DNA of 64,000 bases from contig NZ_CP031598.1 of assembly GCF_008728195.1 (NCBI RefSeq), forward strand, positions 5,146,001 through 5,210,000, read 5' to 3'. The translations under genes were made by a program, and so were the position numbers. A model generated the notes under the pieces. That model was given only the letters and a program-made list of their open reading frames with translations. It did not search any database and had not been told where the DNA came from. The DNA is from Roseovarius indicus. GTDB lineage: Bacteria; Pseudomonadota; Alphaproteobacteria; Rhodobacterales; Rhodobacteraceae. Shown one piece after another: positions 33,416 to 42,609 of this stretch (positions within the stretch are counted from its first letter, which is position 1; each line of letters begins with the position of its first letter).

Positions 33416-34726
33416 TTACTCCTTCGCCCTGTTGTCGATCACGCGCTGCGCCTTGCCCTGCGAGCGGGCGACCTCGCCCGGGTCGCCGACGATGACTTCG
33501 GCCGACACGCCCACCACATCCTTGATGTGCTTGGTCAGCATCCGGGCCGAGGCGGTCTTGCTCGCCTCGTCGGCCGCCTTCGGGTCGGCCTCGACAAACA
33601 CCCGCATCGCATCCATCCGGCCCGCCTTGTAAAGCTCGATCTGGAAATGCGGCGCAAGCCCGCCGGTCGCCATCACCTGCTCCTCGATCTGCGTCGGGAA
33701 GACGTTGACGCCGCGCAGAATGATCATGTCATCCGACCGGCCGGTGATCTTCTCCATCCGCCGCATGCTGCGCGCGGTGCCGGGCAGCAGGCGGGTCAGG
33801 TCGCGCGTCCGGTAGCGGATCATCGGCAGCCCTTCCTTTGTCAGCGTGGTGAAGACCAGCTCGCCCATCTCGCCATCCTCGACCACCTCGCCCGTCTCGG
33901 GGTTGATGATCTCGGGGAAGAAATGATCCTCCCAGATATGCAGCCCGTCCTTGGTCTCGACGCACTCGTTCGCCACGCCGGGCCCCATGATCTCGGACAG
34001 CCCGTAGATATCCACGGCGTGCATGTCGAACGCCTCTTCCACCTCCGACCGCATCGCGTTGGTCCACGGCTCGGCACCGAAAATCCCCACCTCCAGCGAG
34101 CTTTCCCGCGGGTCGAGCCCCGCCTTGTGGAACTGCTCGAGAATGTTGAGCATGTAGGATGGCGTCACCATGATCGTCTTCGGCTTGAAATCGTCGATCA
34201 GCGTCACCTGCCGCTCGGTCATCCCGCCCGACACCGGCACCACCGTGCAGCCCAGCCGCTCGGCCCCGTAATGGGCGCCAAGCCCGCCGGTGAACAGGCC
34301 ATAGCCATAGGCCACATGCACGATATCCCCGGGCCGCGTACCGCTCGCCCGCATCGACCGGGCCACCATGTCGGCCCACATGTCGATATCGTTCTGCGTA
34401 TAGCCCACCACCGTGGGCTTGCCCGTCGTGCCGGAAGAGGCGTGCACCCGCACGATCTGATCGCGCGGTACGGCGAACAGGCCGAACGGGTAATGATCCC
34501 GCAGGTCGGTCTTGTAGGTGAACGGAAACTTGGCTAGGTCGCTCAGCGACTTGAGGTCATCCGGATGCACCCCGGCCGCGTCGAACCGCTCACGATACAT
34601 CGGCACGTTCTCATAGGCATGCCGCAGCGACCATTTCAGCCGGTCAAGCTGCAGGCTCCGGATCTCGTCGATCGAGGCGATCTCGATCGGGTCGAGGCTC
34701 GATTTCTCCGGTGTCAGGTCCTTCAT
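33416..34726 (-). CDS. paaK: Phenylacetate-CoA ligase
   Basis: A 436-residue ANL-superfamily ligase. VHASSGTTGKPTVVGYT near residue 95 is the P-loop, GAEPWTNAMR near 215 and IYGLSEIMGPGVANEC near 240 are PaaK-specific, and RYRTRDLTRLLPG with GRSDDMIILRGVNVFP follow near 310-345. PaaK activates phenylacetate to phenylacetyl-CoA with ATP, the entry step of the aerobic hybrid pathway. The ATG at 34726 has GGGAGG upstream. It is 16 bp downstream of paaI. Confidence 0.95.
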   Translation of the reverse strand: MKDLTPEKSSLDPIEIASIDEIRSLQLDRLKWSLRHAYENVPMYRERFDAAGVHPDDLKSLSDLAKFPFTYKTDLRDHYPFGLFAVPRDQIVRVHASSGTTGKPTVVGYTQNDIDMWADMVARSMRASGTRPGDIVHVAYGYGLFTGGLGAHYGAERLGCTVVPVSGGMTERQVTLIDDFKPKTIMVTPSYMLNILEQFHKAGLDPRESSLEVGIFGAEPWTNAMRSEVEEAFDMHAVDIYGLSEIMGPGVANECVETKDGLHIWEDHFFPEIINPETGEVVEDGEMGELVFTTLTKEGLPMIRYRTRDLTRLLPGTARSMRRMEKITGRSDDMIILRGVNVFPTQIEEQVMATGGLAPHFQIELYKAGRMDAMRVFVEADPKAADEASKTASARMLTKHIKDVVGVSAEVIVGDPGEVARSQGKAQRVIDNRAKE

Positions 34727-34742
34727 CGCGTCCTCCCTCGCG

Positions 34743-35174
34743 TCATTCGTCGAACAGGGTGCCGGCAATCGTCCGGGACAGGCCCCGGAACGAAGCGATC
34801 TTGCGGCCATCCTGGTTGGTCACGGTCACGTCGTAGATGCCGCTGCGGCCCGACAGGTCGGTCTCCTCCGCCACGGCCGTCAGCACGTCGCCCTCCTTGC
34901 CGGGGGCGAGGTAGCTGATGATGTTGTGCTGGGCGACGGTCGACTGGTTGCGGCTGTTGCAGGCAAAGGCAAAGGCGCTGTCGGCCAGCGAGAACGTCAC
35001 CCCGCCGTGACAACTGCCATGCCCGTTGCAATGCTCGGGCGCCACGGTCATCCGCAGCACCGCGCGGCCCTCGTCCACCTCGACGATTTCCATCCCGAAC
35101 CACTGGCTGGCCCGGTCATCCTTCCACATGGCCTCGGCCGATTTTTGGGCCCGTTCCTTCGGCGTCATGCTCAT
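34743..35174 (-). CDS. paaI: Hydroxyphenylacetyl-CoA thioesterase PaaI
   Basis: A 143-residue hotdog thioesterase. The active-site stretch HCNGHGSCHGGVTFSLADSA (48-67) carries the HGxCHGG motif and the catalytic Asp of PaaI. It removes CoA from dead-end ring-hydroxylated intermediates, protecting the pathway's CoA pool. The start codon overlaps the paaG stop by four bases, so the two are coupled. Confidence 0.92.
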   Translation of the reverse strand: MSMTPKERAQKSAEAMWKDDRASQWFGMEIVEVDEGRAVLRMTVAPEHCNGHGSCHGGVTFSLADSAFAFACNSRNQSTVAQHNIISYLAPGKEGDVLTAVAEETDLSGRSGIYDVTVTNQDGRKIASFRGLSRTIAGTLFDE

Positions 35175-35956
35175 TTCCCCTTGAAGACCGGCGCGCGCTT
35201 GCCAAGGAAGGCCGCAACCCCCTCGGCATAATCCGCGCTCTCACCACAGCGTTTCATCGCGACCGCTTCCCGCTCCAGATGCTCGTCGAGCGAGTTGGTC
35301 GCCGCCTCCTGGATGCACGCCTTGGTTTCGGCAAAGCCCAGCGTCGGCCCTTCGGCGAACCGCGCGGCATAGCCTCGCGCCTCTTCCATCAACTGGTCAT
35401 CGGGCAGCGCCTTCCAGATCAGCCCCCAATCCTCGGCCTTCTGCGCGGTGATCGGCTCAGCCGTCAGCGCCAGCCCCTTCGCCCGCGCCTCGCCAATCAG
35501 GTGCGGCAGGTTCCAGCTTCCGCCCGTATCGGGGATCAGCCCGACCTTGGCGAAAGACTGGATGAACTTCGCACTCTCGGCGGCCAGCACGAAATCACAC
35601 GCCAGCGTCAAGTTGGCCCCGGCCCCCGCGGCCACGCCATTGACGGCACAGATCACCGGGCATTCCAGCGACCGGATCATCCGCACCAGCGGCGCCCACA
35701 GCTCGCGCACCGTCTTGCCCAGGTCCGGCGGCCCGTCCATCTTCGACGGGTCGCGATCGCCAAGATCCTGGCCCGCGCAGAAACCCCGGCCCGCACCGGT
35801 CAGAAGAACGGCCCGCTTGCCGTCATCCTTTGCCTTGGCCAGGGCGGCATAGAGCGCCTTGTGCATCTCCTCGGTGAAACTGTTCATCCGGTCCGGCCGG
35901 TTAAGGGTAATCTCGACCCAGCCTCCGTGATCCTCCACCAGAATCGTATCGCTCAT
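35171..35956 (-). CDS. paaG: Enoyl-CoA hydratase/isomerase PaaG (1,2-epoxyphenylacetyl-CoA isomerase)
   Basis: A 261-residue crotonase-fold protein. The oxyanion-hole segments GAGRGFCAGQDL (58-69) and NGVAAGAGANLTLACD near residue 105 are present, with the FIQSFAKVGLIPDTGGS stretch that carries the PaaG Asp rather than the two hydratase Glu residues. PaaG opens the epoxide ring to oxepin-CoA. GGGAGG lies upstream of the ATG. It is the first gene of the leftward operon and diverges from paaZ. Confidence 0.9.
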   Translation of the reverse strand: MSDTILVEDHGGWVEITLNRPDRMNSFTEEMHKALYAALAKAKDDGKRAVLLTGAGRGFCAGQDLGDRDPSKMDGPPDLGKTVRELWAPLVRMIRSLECPVICAVNGVAAGAGANLTLACDFVLAAESAKFIQSFAKVGLIPDTGGSWNLPHLIGEARAKGLALTAEPITAQKAEDWGLIWKALPDDQLMEEARGYAARFAEGPTLGFAETKACIQEAATNSLDEHLEREAVAMKRCGESADYAEGVAAFLGKRAPVFKGK

Positions 35957-35999
35957 GCCGCTGCCTCCCCGCGCGTGTTTCAAATCGCATCTTGCATAA

Positions 36000-36013
36000 A
36001 CCGTCCGGTCGGT
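36000..36013. promoter_or_regulatory. Putative TetR/PaaR operator in the paaG-paaZ promoter region
   Basis: ACCGTCCGGTCGGT is a near-palindrome (two mismatched positions) of the ACCGAC-CGGTCGGT type known for TetR regulators of paa genes. It sits 44 bp from the paaG start and 59 bp from the paaZ start; a related half-site (AAACGACCGTC) follows at about 36022-36033. Confidence 0.5.
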
Positions 36014-36071
36014 CAATAAATAAACGACCGTCGAATCCGACGCCTCGCACCTGGAAGGAAGGACCGCCCGG

Positions 36072-38102
36072 ATGAGCCTCATGAACGTCAAAAGCTACGC
36101 CGCCGGACAGTGGATCGCGCCCGACGATACCGCGCGCGAGATCGAAAGCGCCATCACCGGCCACGTCATTGCCCGCGCCGGCACCAAGGGCATCGACGCG
36201 CAGGCCATGCTCGACCACGCCCGCACCATCGGCGGTCCCAACCTGCGCAAGCTCACCTTCCACGATCGCGCCCGCATGCTCAAGGCGCTGGCCCAGCACC
36301 TGACCGAGAACAAGCAGGCGCTCTACGATATCTCCTACAACACCGGCGCCACCAAGCGCGACCATGCCTTCGACATCGACGGCGGCATCGGCACCACCTT
36401 CGTCTTCGCCTCCAAGGGCCGCCGCGAAATGCCCGACGGGCACGTGCTCTCCGACGGCGACCTCGAACAACTCTCCCGCTCGGGCAGCTTCCTGGGCCAG
36501 CATATCTGCACGCCCCTGCTCGGCGCGGCCGTCCACATCAACGCCTTCAACTTCCCCGTCTGGGGGATGCTGGAAAAGCTGGCGCCGACGCTCCTCGCCG
36601 GCATGCCCGCCATCGTCAAACCCGCCACGGCCACCTGCTATGTCACCGAGGCCTGCGTGCGCCTGATGCTCGAGGCCGACATCCTGCCCGAGGGCGCGCT
36701 GCAGCTCGTCTCGGGTAGCATCGGCGACATGCTCGACCGGCTCGACTGCCAGGACGTGGTCAGCTTCACAGGCTCCGCCGCCACCGCCACCAAGCTGCGC
36801 AGCAATCCCAACCTCGTGCAGAACTCCACCCGCTTCATGGCCGAGCAGGACAGCCTCAACGCCTCCATCCTCGGCCCCGACGCCGAGCCGGGCACGCCCG
36901 AATTCGACCTTTTCATCAAGGAGGCGGCAACCGAGATCACCACCAAGGCGGGTCAGAAATGCACCGCCACCCGCCGCATCCTCGCCCCCGAAGACCATGT
37001 CGACGCGGTGATCGAGGCGCTCTCCGAGAGGCTTTCCAAAGCCACCGTCGGCGACCCGCGGCTCGAAGATACCCGCATGGGCGCCCTCGTCTCGGCCGAT
37101 CAGAAACGTGACGTGCTCGAGAAGCTCGACATCCTCGGCACCGAGGCCAAGCGCGTCTTCGGCGCGCCCGACGACTTCCTCATCAACGGCGACGATGCCC
37201 AGACCGGGGCCTTCCTGCCGCCGATGCTCTACCACTGCACCGACCCCGACAACGCCCAACGCATCCACGATACCGAAGCCTTCGGCCCGGTCTCGACCAT
37301 CATGGGCTACCGCGACATCGGCCATGCGGTCGAACTGGCAAATCGCGGCGGTGGCTCCCTCGTCACGTCGCTGATCACCCATGACCCGGCCACCGCGCGC
37401 GAGCTCACGCTCGGCACCGCCGCCTTCCACGGTCGCCTCTACATCAACGACCGCACGTCGATGAAGGAAAGCACCGGCCACGGCGCGCCCATGCCGCACA
37501 TGGTGCATGGCGGCCCCGGTCGCGCCGGAGGCGGCGAGGAACTCGGCGGCATCCGCGGCGTGAAACACTACATGCAGCGCACCGCCATCCAGGGCTCGCC
37601 CGACATGCTGAGCGCCATCACCGGCAAATGGGTGCCCGGCGCCGAGACCCACGAACGCCCGGCCCACCCCTTCACCCGCAAGTTCACCGAGCTTGCCATC
37701 GGCGACACGCTCCACACCCAATCCCGCACCGTCACGCTGGAAGATATCGAGACCTTCGCCCATTTCACCGGTGACACCTTCTATGCCCACATGGATGACG
37801 AGGCGGCCAAGCGGAACCCCTTCTTCCCCGGCCGCGTGGCGCATGGCTACCTGCTCATCTCCTTCGCCGCCGGCCTCTTCGTCGAGCCGAACGAGGGGCC
37901 CGTGCTCGCCAATACCGGCCTCGACAACCTGCGCTTCATGAAACCCGTCTCGGCGGGCGATGCCATCAAGGTGCAGCTGATCGTCAAGGCCAAGACACCC
38001 AGAACCCCCGATTACGGCGAGGTGCGCTGGCATGTCACCCTGACCAACCAGGATGACGAGAAGGTCGCGGAATACGAACTGCTCACCATGAACGCCACTT
38101 GA
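36072..38102 (+). CDS. paaZ: Bifunctional oxepin-CoA hydrolase / aldehyde dehydrogenase PaaZ
   Basis: A 676-residue fusion. The N-terminal aldehyde dehydrogenase has the catalytic Cys297 in GQKCTATRR and the Glu region AEQDSLN near 257. The C-terminal MaoC-like hydratase (from about 530) has THFxGD-type residues in [18 protein letters not shown] and GRVAHGYLL. PaaZ hydrolyses the oxepin-CoA ring and oxidises the resulting aldehyde. AAGGAAGGACC precedes the ATG; an in-frame ATG follows at 36081. The upstream partner genes paaABCDE are not in the window. Confidence 0.95.
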   Translation: MSLMNVKSYAAGQWIAPDDTAREIESAITGHVIARAGTKGIDAQAMLDHARTIGGPNLRKLTFHDRARMLKALAQHLTENKQALYDISYNTGATKRDHAFDIDGGIGTTFVFASKGRREMPDGHVLSDGDLEQLSRSGSFLGQHICTPLLGAAVHINAFNFPVWGMLEKLAPTLLAGMPAIVKPATATCYVTEACVRLMLEADILPEGALQLVSGSIGDMLDRLDCQDVVSFTGSAATATKLRSNPNLVQNSTRFMAEQDSLNASILGPDAEPGTPEFDLFIKEAATEITTKAGQKCTATRRILAPEDHVDAVIEALSERLSKATVGDPRLEDTRMGALVSADQKRDVLEKLDILGTEAKRVFGAPDDFLINGDDAQTGAFLPPMLYHCTDPDNAQRIHDTEAFGPVSTIMGYRDIGHAVELANRGGGSLVTSLITHDPATARELTLGTAAFHGRLYINDRTSMKESTGHGAPMPHMVHGGPGRAGGGEELGGIRGVKHYMQRTAIQGSPDMLSAITGKWVPGAETHERPAHPFTRKFTELAIGDTLHTQSRTVTLEDIETFAHFTGDTFYAHMDDEAAKRNPFFPGRVAHGYLLISFAAGLFVEPNEGPVLANTGLDNLRFMKPVSAGDAIKVQLIVKAKTPRTPDYGEVRWHVTLTNQDDEKVAEYELLTMNAT

Positions 38103-38117
38103 GGCCGCATCGGCGCC

Positions 38118-38138
38118 TGCATATACTGGCTATATGCA
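38118..38138. promoter_or_regulatory. Perfect inverted repeat covering the paaX start codon
   Basis: TGCATATA (38118-38125), a 5-bp spacer and TATATGCA (38131-38138) form a perfect 8-bp inverted repeat. The ATG of paaX (38134) lies in the right arm. The AT content stands out against the surroundings. Autoregulation by the encoded protein is the simplest reading. Confidence 0.55.
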
Positions 38139-38913
38139 AGCGTCTGAGACGGAACGAAAAATCCAACGGCTCGCCGACTGTGGCCCGCTCAAGGCCTGGT
38201 CGGTGATCGTGTCCGTGCTGGGCGACTTCTGTGTCGCCCGGCATGACAGCATTTCGGGCCGCGATCTCAACGCCCTGATCGAGCGCATCGGGCTCACCGC
38301 GCCCACCATGCGCGTGGCCCTCCACCGCCTGAAACGCGACGGCTGGATCCAGACCGAGAAGAAGGGCCGCGACGCCGCCTACCGCCTCTCGGCCATGGGC
38401 TGGCGCGAAACCCAGGCCGTGCGCGACCGGATCTATGCGGCCGGCCAACCCTCCACCGGCCCGGCGCAGATGATCCTCGCACCGCCCAGCGTGACCGCCG
38501 CCGATTTCACCGCCGTCCTGCCGAAAACCGCCGCCCACGTGGCCCCGCGCACCGCCATCCTCGCCGGCACCGCCAAGGGCCTGCCGTCAGATTACTGGGT
38601 CACGCCGCTCAACCCCGGCAAGGCGCCGGAATGGGTGGCCGACGCCATAGCCGCGCCGGAACTCCGGCAGGATTACGACCGCCTCAGCGAGGCGGTCGCC
38701 GCCATCCTCACCAGCACCCCGCCGCAGGATACGCTGTCGCTCAGCGCGATCCGCGTTCTGACGCTGCACCACTGGCGGCGCCTGCGCCTGCGCCACGACG
38801 ACCTGCCCGACATCCTGCTCGGCGACGACTGGGAAGGCGCCCGCGCCCGCCACATCGTCATGACCGCGCTCGACCGCTTCCCCCGCCCGGCGCCGGGCGA
38901 CCTCGCGGCCTAG
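38134..38913 (+). CDS. paaX: PaaX family transcriptional regulator
   Basis: A 259-residue PaaX-type regulator. The N-terminal winged helix includes SVIVSVLGDF and RDLNALIERIGLTAPTMRVALHRLKRDGWI (about 48-78), and the C-terminal half carries the family's SDYWVTPLNPG and the Leu/Arg-rich HHWRRLRLRHDDLPDILLGDDW segment. PaaX represses paa genes and is released by phenylacetyl-CoA. There is no Shine-Dalgarno sequence: the ATG lies in a palindrome 31 bp after the paaZ stop. Its end overlaps the convergent dctM-type gene by four bases. Confidence 0.85.
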   Translation: MQASETERKIQRLADCGPLKAWSVIVSVLGDFCVARHDSISGRDLNALIERIGLTAPTMRVALHRLKRDGWIQTEKKGRDAAYRLSAMGWRETQAVRDRIYAAGQPSTGPAQMILAPPSVTAADFTAVLPKTAAHVAPRTAILAGTAKGLPSDYWVTPLNPGKAPEWVADAIAAPELRQDYDRLSEAVAAILTSTPPQDTLSLSAIRVLTLHHWRRLRLRHDDLPDILLGDDWEGARARHIVMTALDRFPRPAPGDLAA

Positions 38914-40307
38914 GCCAAACTCGGCAGCCAAAGCACGATCCACGGGAACGCCACCAGAAGCGCGATCGTCATCGCATCCGCGATAAAGAACGGCGTCACC
39001 CCCTTGAACACGTCCTGCACGCTCAGGTCAGGCCGCACACCGGCGACAACGAAACAGTTCAGCCCGATCGGCGGCGTGATAAGACAGAACTCCGCCATCT
39101 TCACCACCAGTATCCCGAACCAGATCGCGCACATCGTGCCGTTCATGCCAAAGGCGCTGTCGGCCGCCGACACCATCTCGCCCCCGTTAAGCGCCATCAC
39201 CGCCGGGTAGACCACCGGCAGCGTCAGCAACAGCATCCCGATCGCGTCCATGAACATCCCCAGCACCGCATAGGCCAGCAGGATGCAGATCAGGATCAGC
39301 ATCGGCGACATCTCGAGCGAGGTGATCCAGTCGGCAAACGCCCCCGGTAGGTCGGCAAAGCCAAGGAACCGCACGTAGATCAGCACGCCCCAGATGATGG
39401 TGAAGATCATCACCGTCAGCTTCGCGGTCTCGATCAGCGCTGATTTCAGCTCCTTCCACCGCATCCCCCGGTAGAGCGCCATCAGGAAGACGATGAACGC
39501 CCCCACCGCGCCGCCCTCGGTCGGCGTACCCCAGGCATCGCCGAACGGGTTGTAGACGAAGAAGATGATGATCACGACCACCGCCACGATCGGCAGCGCC
39601 GGCGGCAGCGAGGCGAACCGCTCGCGCCACGTGTACCCGGTGACCGGCGGGCCGACCGACTTGAAGATGACGGCGATACCGACGATCAGAACCGCATAGA
39701 TCACCGCCGAGAACGCCCCGGGAATGAACCCCGCCAGCAACAGCTTGCCCACGTCCTGCTCGACGATGATCGCGTAGATCACCAGGATCGCCGACGGCGG
39801 GATAAGGCTTGCCAGCGTGCCGCCCGCCGCAACCACACCCGCGGCAAAGGGCTTGTTGTACCCGATCTTCAGCATTTCGGGGATGGCGATCCTTGCAAAC
39901 ACCGCCGCCGTGGCAACCGAAGCGCCCGACACCGCGGCGAACCCCGCGGTCGCGAAGACCGTCGACACCGCCAGCCCGCCCGGCAGCCACGCGATCCACC
40001 GCTTCGCCGCCTCGAACATCGCCCGCGTCAACCCGGCGTAATAGGCCAGATAGCCGATCAGGATGAAGGTCGGGATCAGGCTCAGCGCATGGGCCGACAC
40101 CTTCGAATGGGGCACCTGTCCGGCCGTCTTCACAGCCACCGTCAGCGCCCAGGTGAAATCCTCGCCGCCGAAATCCTTCTTCGACCAGAAGATCACGATC
40201 AGCCCGACGAACCCGGCCATGCCCGCGGCAAAGGCCACGCGCATCCCCAGCACCACCATCACCAGCATGCCGCCGGTAACCCAAAGCCCGATTTCAATGG
40301 AATCCAT
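38910..40307 (-). CDS. dctM: TRAP transporter large permease subunit
   Basis: A 465-residue DctM-type protein with about a dozen hydrophobic segments. Family segments are SGASVATAAVFARIAIPEM near residue 130, GGTLASLIPPSAILVIYAIIVEQ near 165, and the C-terminal ITPPIGLNCFVVAG. It forms the sodium-coupled translocation unit together with the adjacent small subunit. Its start overlaps the dctQ stop by one base. The substrate is not evident; the closeness to paa genes may be chance. Confidence 0.92.
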   Translation of the reverse strand: MDSIEIGLWVTGGMLVMVVLGMRVAFAAGMAGFVGLIVIFWSKKDFGGEDFTWALTVAVKTAGQVPHSKVSAHALSLIPTFILIGYLAYYAGLTRAMFEAAKRWIAWLPGGLAVSTVFATAGFAAVSGASVATAAVFARIAIPEMLKIGYNKPFAAGVVAAGGTLASLIPPSAILVIYAIIVEQDVGKLLLAGFIPGAFSAVIYAVLIVGIAVIFKSVGPPVTGYTWRERFASLPPALPIVAVVVIIIFFVYNPFGDAWGTPTEGGAVGAFIVFLMALYRGMRWKELKSALIETAKLTVMIFTIIWGVLIYVRFLGFADLPGAFADWITSLEMSPMLILICILLAYAVLGMFMDAIGMLLLTLPVVYPAVMALNGGEMVSAADSAFGMNGTMCAIWFGILVVKMAEFCLITPPIGLNCFVVAGVRPDLSVQDVFKGVTPFFIADAMTIALLVAFPWIVLWLPSLA

Positions 40308-40936
40308 CAGTCGCGCCCCTCAAGCTGGTCGGCCTCGCTCGCCGCCTGTTCCGCGACCGACTGGATCAGCGGCACCGCCACCGGCCGCTCCAGCCCCAGC
40401 ACGAAAGCCCGCCCATAGGCCCATATCTGGATCAGCAGGCGCAGGCAGAGCACCGAGAATGCCACCGGCACCAATATCTTCGAGGGCCACACCGGCAGCC
40501 CGATATCGATCGTGCTGTCCCGGCTCCACAGCGGGCGCGAGAAATCGAAACTTCGGTCGAAATGCGCCCAGCTTCCCCAGATCAGCCCCACGATCAGCAA
40601 CAGGATCAGGATCACCGACAAAAGCTCCGCCGCCCAGAGCGCGCGGCCCTTCAGCTGCCCGATCACGATATCCATGCGGATATGCCCGCCATCGCGCTGC
40701 ACATAGGCGATGCCCATGAAGGCAATCAAAGGCATCAGCATCTCGATCCAGTCGACATACCCCGCCATCGGCGAGCCGAAAAACTTCCGCCCGCCCACCG
40801 AATAGGCCGCCAGGAACATCAGCGAAAACACCGCCAGCCCGCTCAGAAGCGCGAAGACCCGTTCCAGTTTTACAAGCTGCTTGTCCAGCCGGCTGAGCAG
40901 GCTGCCATCTTCCAGTACCGTCGAAGCACCGGCCAT
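40307..40936 (-). CDS. dctQ: TRAP transporter small permease subunit
   Basis: A 209-residue DctQ protein with four hydrophobic segments (about 32-52, 70-88, 105-125, 155-175) and the family's YVDWIEMLMPLIAFMGIAYVQRDGGHIRMD around helix 2. It couples the large subunit to substrate delivered by the periplasmic binding protein. It lies 74 bp downstream of the binding-protein gene; a strong hairpin separates them. Confidence 0.9.
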   Translation of the reverse strand: MAGASTVLEDGSLLSRLDKQLVKLERVFALLSGLAVFSLMFLAAYSVGGRKFFGSPMAGYVDWIEMLMPLIAFMGIAYVQRDGGHIRMDIVIGQLKGRALWAAELLSVILILLLIVGLIWGSWAHFDRSFDFSRPLWSRDSTIDIGLPVWPSKILVPVAFSVLCLRLLIQIWAYGRAFVLGLERPVAVPLIQSVAEQAASEADQLEGRD

Positions 40937-40973
40937 GATTGTCTCCCCGTCCCGGTTGATCCGGAATCGTATG

Positions 40974-41000
40974 GGCCGCCCGGGTCTCGCCCGGGCGGCC
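40974..41000 (-). terminator. Strong hairpin between binding-protein and permease genes of the TRAP operon
   Basis: GGCCGCCCGGG (40974-40984) and CCCGGGCGGCC (40990-41000) form a perfect 11-bp stem with a 5-nt loop, without a T-run. It may stabilise or attenuate the transcript so that the binding protein is made in excess over the permease. Confidence 0.6.
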
Positions 41001-41010
41001 TCTCAGTCGA

Positions 41011-42027
41011 TCAGTTCGACGCCTTCGCTTCTTCCAGCGTCGAGCTCACGAGGTCATACAGCTCCTGCCCCGGCAGGCCCTGGCCTTCCATGTCCTCGAT
41101 CCATTGCGCACGGATCGGGTCCGCGGCCTTCTCGCGGAACGCGGCCAGCTCCTCGTCGGAAATGGTCACCTTCTCGACGCCCTTCTCCTCGAGCACCTCG
41201 TCCCAGCGCTTCAGAAGCTCGCCATAGTTGGCCAGGTAATGGTCGATCGCCTCCGGCACCGAGCTGTCGAGCGCCTCGCGCTCGGCATCCGACAGCGATT
41301 CATACGCGTCGATGTTCACCACCACCGGGCAGTTCACCGTCCCGGGGTTGAGGTTCGCCGTCCACCAGTCGGCCTGGTTGATCGTGCCGAAGGAAAGATG
41401 CGCGTGCTGGGCAAAGGCCACGGTGTCAACGACACCCGATTCCATCGCCTGGTAGGCCTCCGTCGCGGTCACCGAGGTCGGCACGGCCCCCACGGCCTCG
41501 AACGCCTCGCCAAGCCCGCCGGTCGCCCGCACGCGCATGCCTTCGAAATCCTCAAGCGAATCGCGCGGCTCGCCGGTGCCCACGATGTTGTATTGCGGCA
41601 TGGGCGAGGTCATCAGCAGCTTGGCATTCCACTGCGCCATCTCGTCCTGCACGGCGGGGTGGTCATACACCGCGTGGCTCACCGCCACTTCCTGGTCGAG
41701 GTTCTCGACGCCGAGGAACGGCAGCTCCAGCACCGTGATCAACCGGTTCTTGTCGGGGTGATAGCCGGCACAGAACTGCGCCATCTCGAAGGCGCCGATG
41801 GAAATCCCGTCAAGGTTCTCGCGGTTCTTCGACAGACCGCCATAGCTCACGTTCATGGTGAACTCGCCATCGGTCTTCTCGGCCACCAGCTCGGCCAGCT
41901 TCTCCACGTGCTCGGTAAAGGCGCGGCGCTTGCCCCAGACCGACACGTTCCATTCCGTCGCCATGGCTTCGCTGGCGAATACCAGCCCAAGCGCGGTCGT
42001 CAGACCAAGTCCGAAAATCTTCTGCAT
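41011..42027 (-). CDS. dctP: TRAP transporter substrate-binding protein (DctP family)
   Basis: A 338-residue periplasmic protein with a signal peptide (1-23, ending SEAMA). The lobes show the DctP pattern, with the conserved arginine in FEGMRVRATGGLGEAFEAVGAVPTSV near residue 167, which usually pairs with a substrate carboxylate. The ligand is therefore probably an organic acid, not identified further. GGGAGGAGACACC precedes the ATG at 42027. It leads the operon dctP-dctQ-dctM. Confidence 0.92.
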   Translation of the reverse strand: MQKIFGLGLTTALGLVFASEAMATEWNVSVWGKRRAFTEHVEKLAELVAEKTDGEFTMNVSYGGLSKNRENLDGISIGAFEMAQFCAGYHPDKNRLITVLELPFLGVENLDQEVAVSHAVYDHPAVQDEMAQWNAKLLMTSPMPQYNIVGTGEPRDSLEDFEGMRVRATGGLGEAFEAVGAVPTSVTATEAYQAMESGVVDTVAFAQHAHLSFGTINQADWWTANLNPGTVNCPVVVNIDAYESLSDAEREALDSSVPEAIDHYLANYGELLKRWDEVLEEKGVEKVTISDEELAAFREKAADPIRAQWIEDMEGQGLPGQELYDLVSSTLEEAKASN

Positions 42028-42120
42028 GGTGTCTCCTCCCAAAAGACGAATTTTGTTTTTGTGTTTGTCAGCATAAAGACCACACGCCACATGCCAACCT
42101 GAAATTCACCCCTTTCGGCC

Positions 42121-42606
42121 TCACCTCACATGCGCGGCAAAATCCCGGCGCAGCCGCGCCAGCTTGGGGTCGATATAGCGGGTGCAGAACGGCCCACCCG
42201 CCTGTTTTTCATGGTAATTCCGGAAGGGCTCGGCCGACGCCCGAAATGCCCCGAGCGACAGAACCCGTGTTACCAGCGGCCGCTCGAACCCGGCCTGCAA
42301 CCGGCCCAGCGTGGCGCGCACGGCCTCGCCCTGCGCCTCGTCCACCACGTAGACGGCGCTGCGGTACTTCCCGCGCATGGAATGATTGCTCGTGCTGGCA
42401 TGGGTCCGCAGATGCGCCTCGATCAGAACCTCGCGGTCAATCTCGTCCGGGTCGAAGCCCAGCCTCACCGCCTCCGACCAGCCATCGTCGGGCGGCTTCG
42501 ACCGGATAAAGCCCTGCTCCACCCGGCCGACACCTTTCAGCGCGGCAAAGACGGCCTCGGTGCACCAGTGGCACCCGCCGCCAAAGCCGATCGTCTCGAC
42601 CGCCAG
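42121..42606 (-). CDS. Second MsrA-type methionine sulfoxide reductase, unusual start
   Basis: The conserved domain begins TIGFGGGCHWCTEAVFAAL, with the catalytic Cys in GGGCHWC, followed by EQGFIRSKPPDD, HLRTHASTSNH and a C-terminal FCTRYIDPKLARLRRDF. It reduces Met-S-sulfoxide. No ATG, GTG or TTG lies upstream of the catalytic motif in this frame; the first GTG (42522) would remove it. The only initiator-like codon is CTG at 42606, three bases after the msrA stop at 42610-42612, and the two genes are in the same frame with that TAG between them. Start at CTG, readthrough of TAG or a sequence error are all possible. Confidence 0.68.
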   Translation of the reverse strand: MAVETIGFGGGCHWCTEAVFAALKGVGRVEQGFIRSKPPDDGWSEAVRLGFDPDEIDREVLIEAHLRTHASTSNHSMRGKYRSAVYVVDEAQGEAVRATLGRLQAGFERPLVTRVLSLGAFRASAEPFRNYHEKQAGGPFCTRYIDPKLARLRRDFAAHVR

Positions 42607-42609
42607 GGC

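Noticed and set aside
35901..38033. 710-codon open frame on the minus strand
   Set aside because: Antisense to paaZ; low-complexity composition and no family features.
42121..42522. GTG at 42522 as the start of the second MsrA-type gene
   Set aside because: It would remove the catalytic GGGCHWC motif, which is clearly encoded upstream in the same frame.
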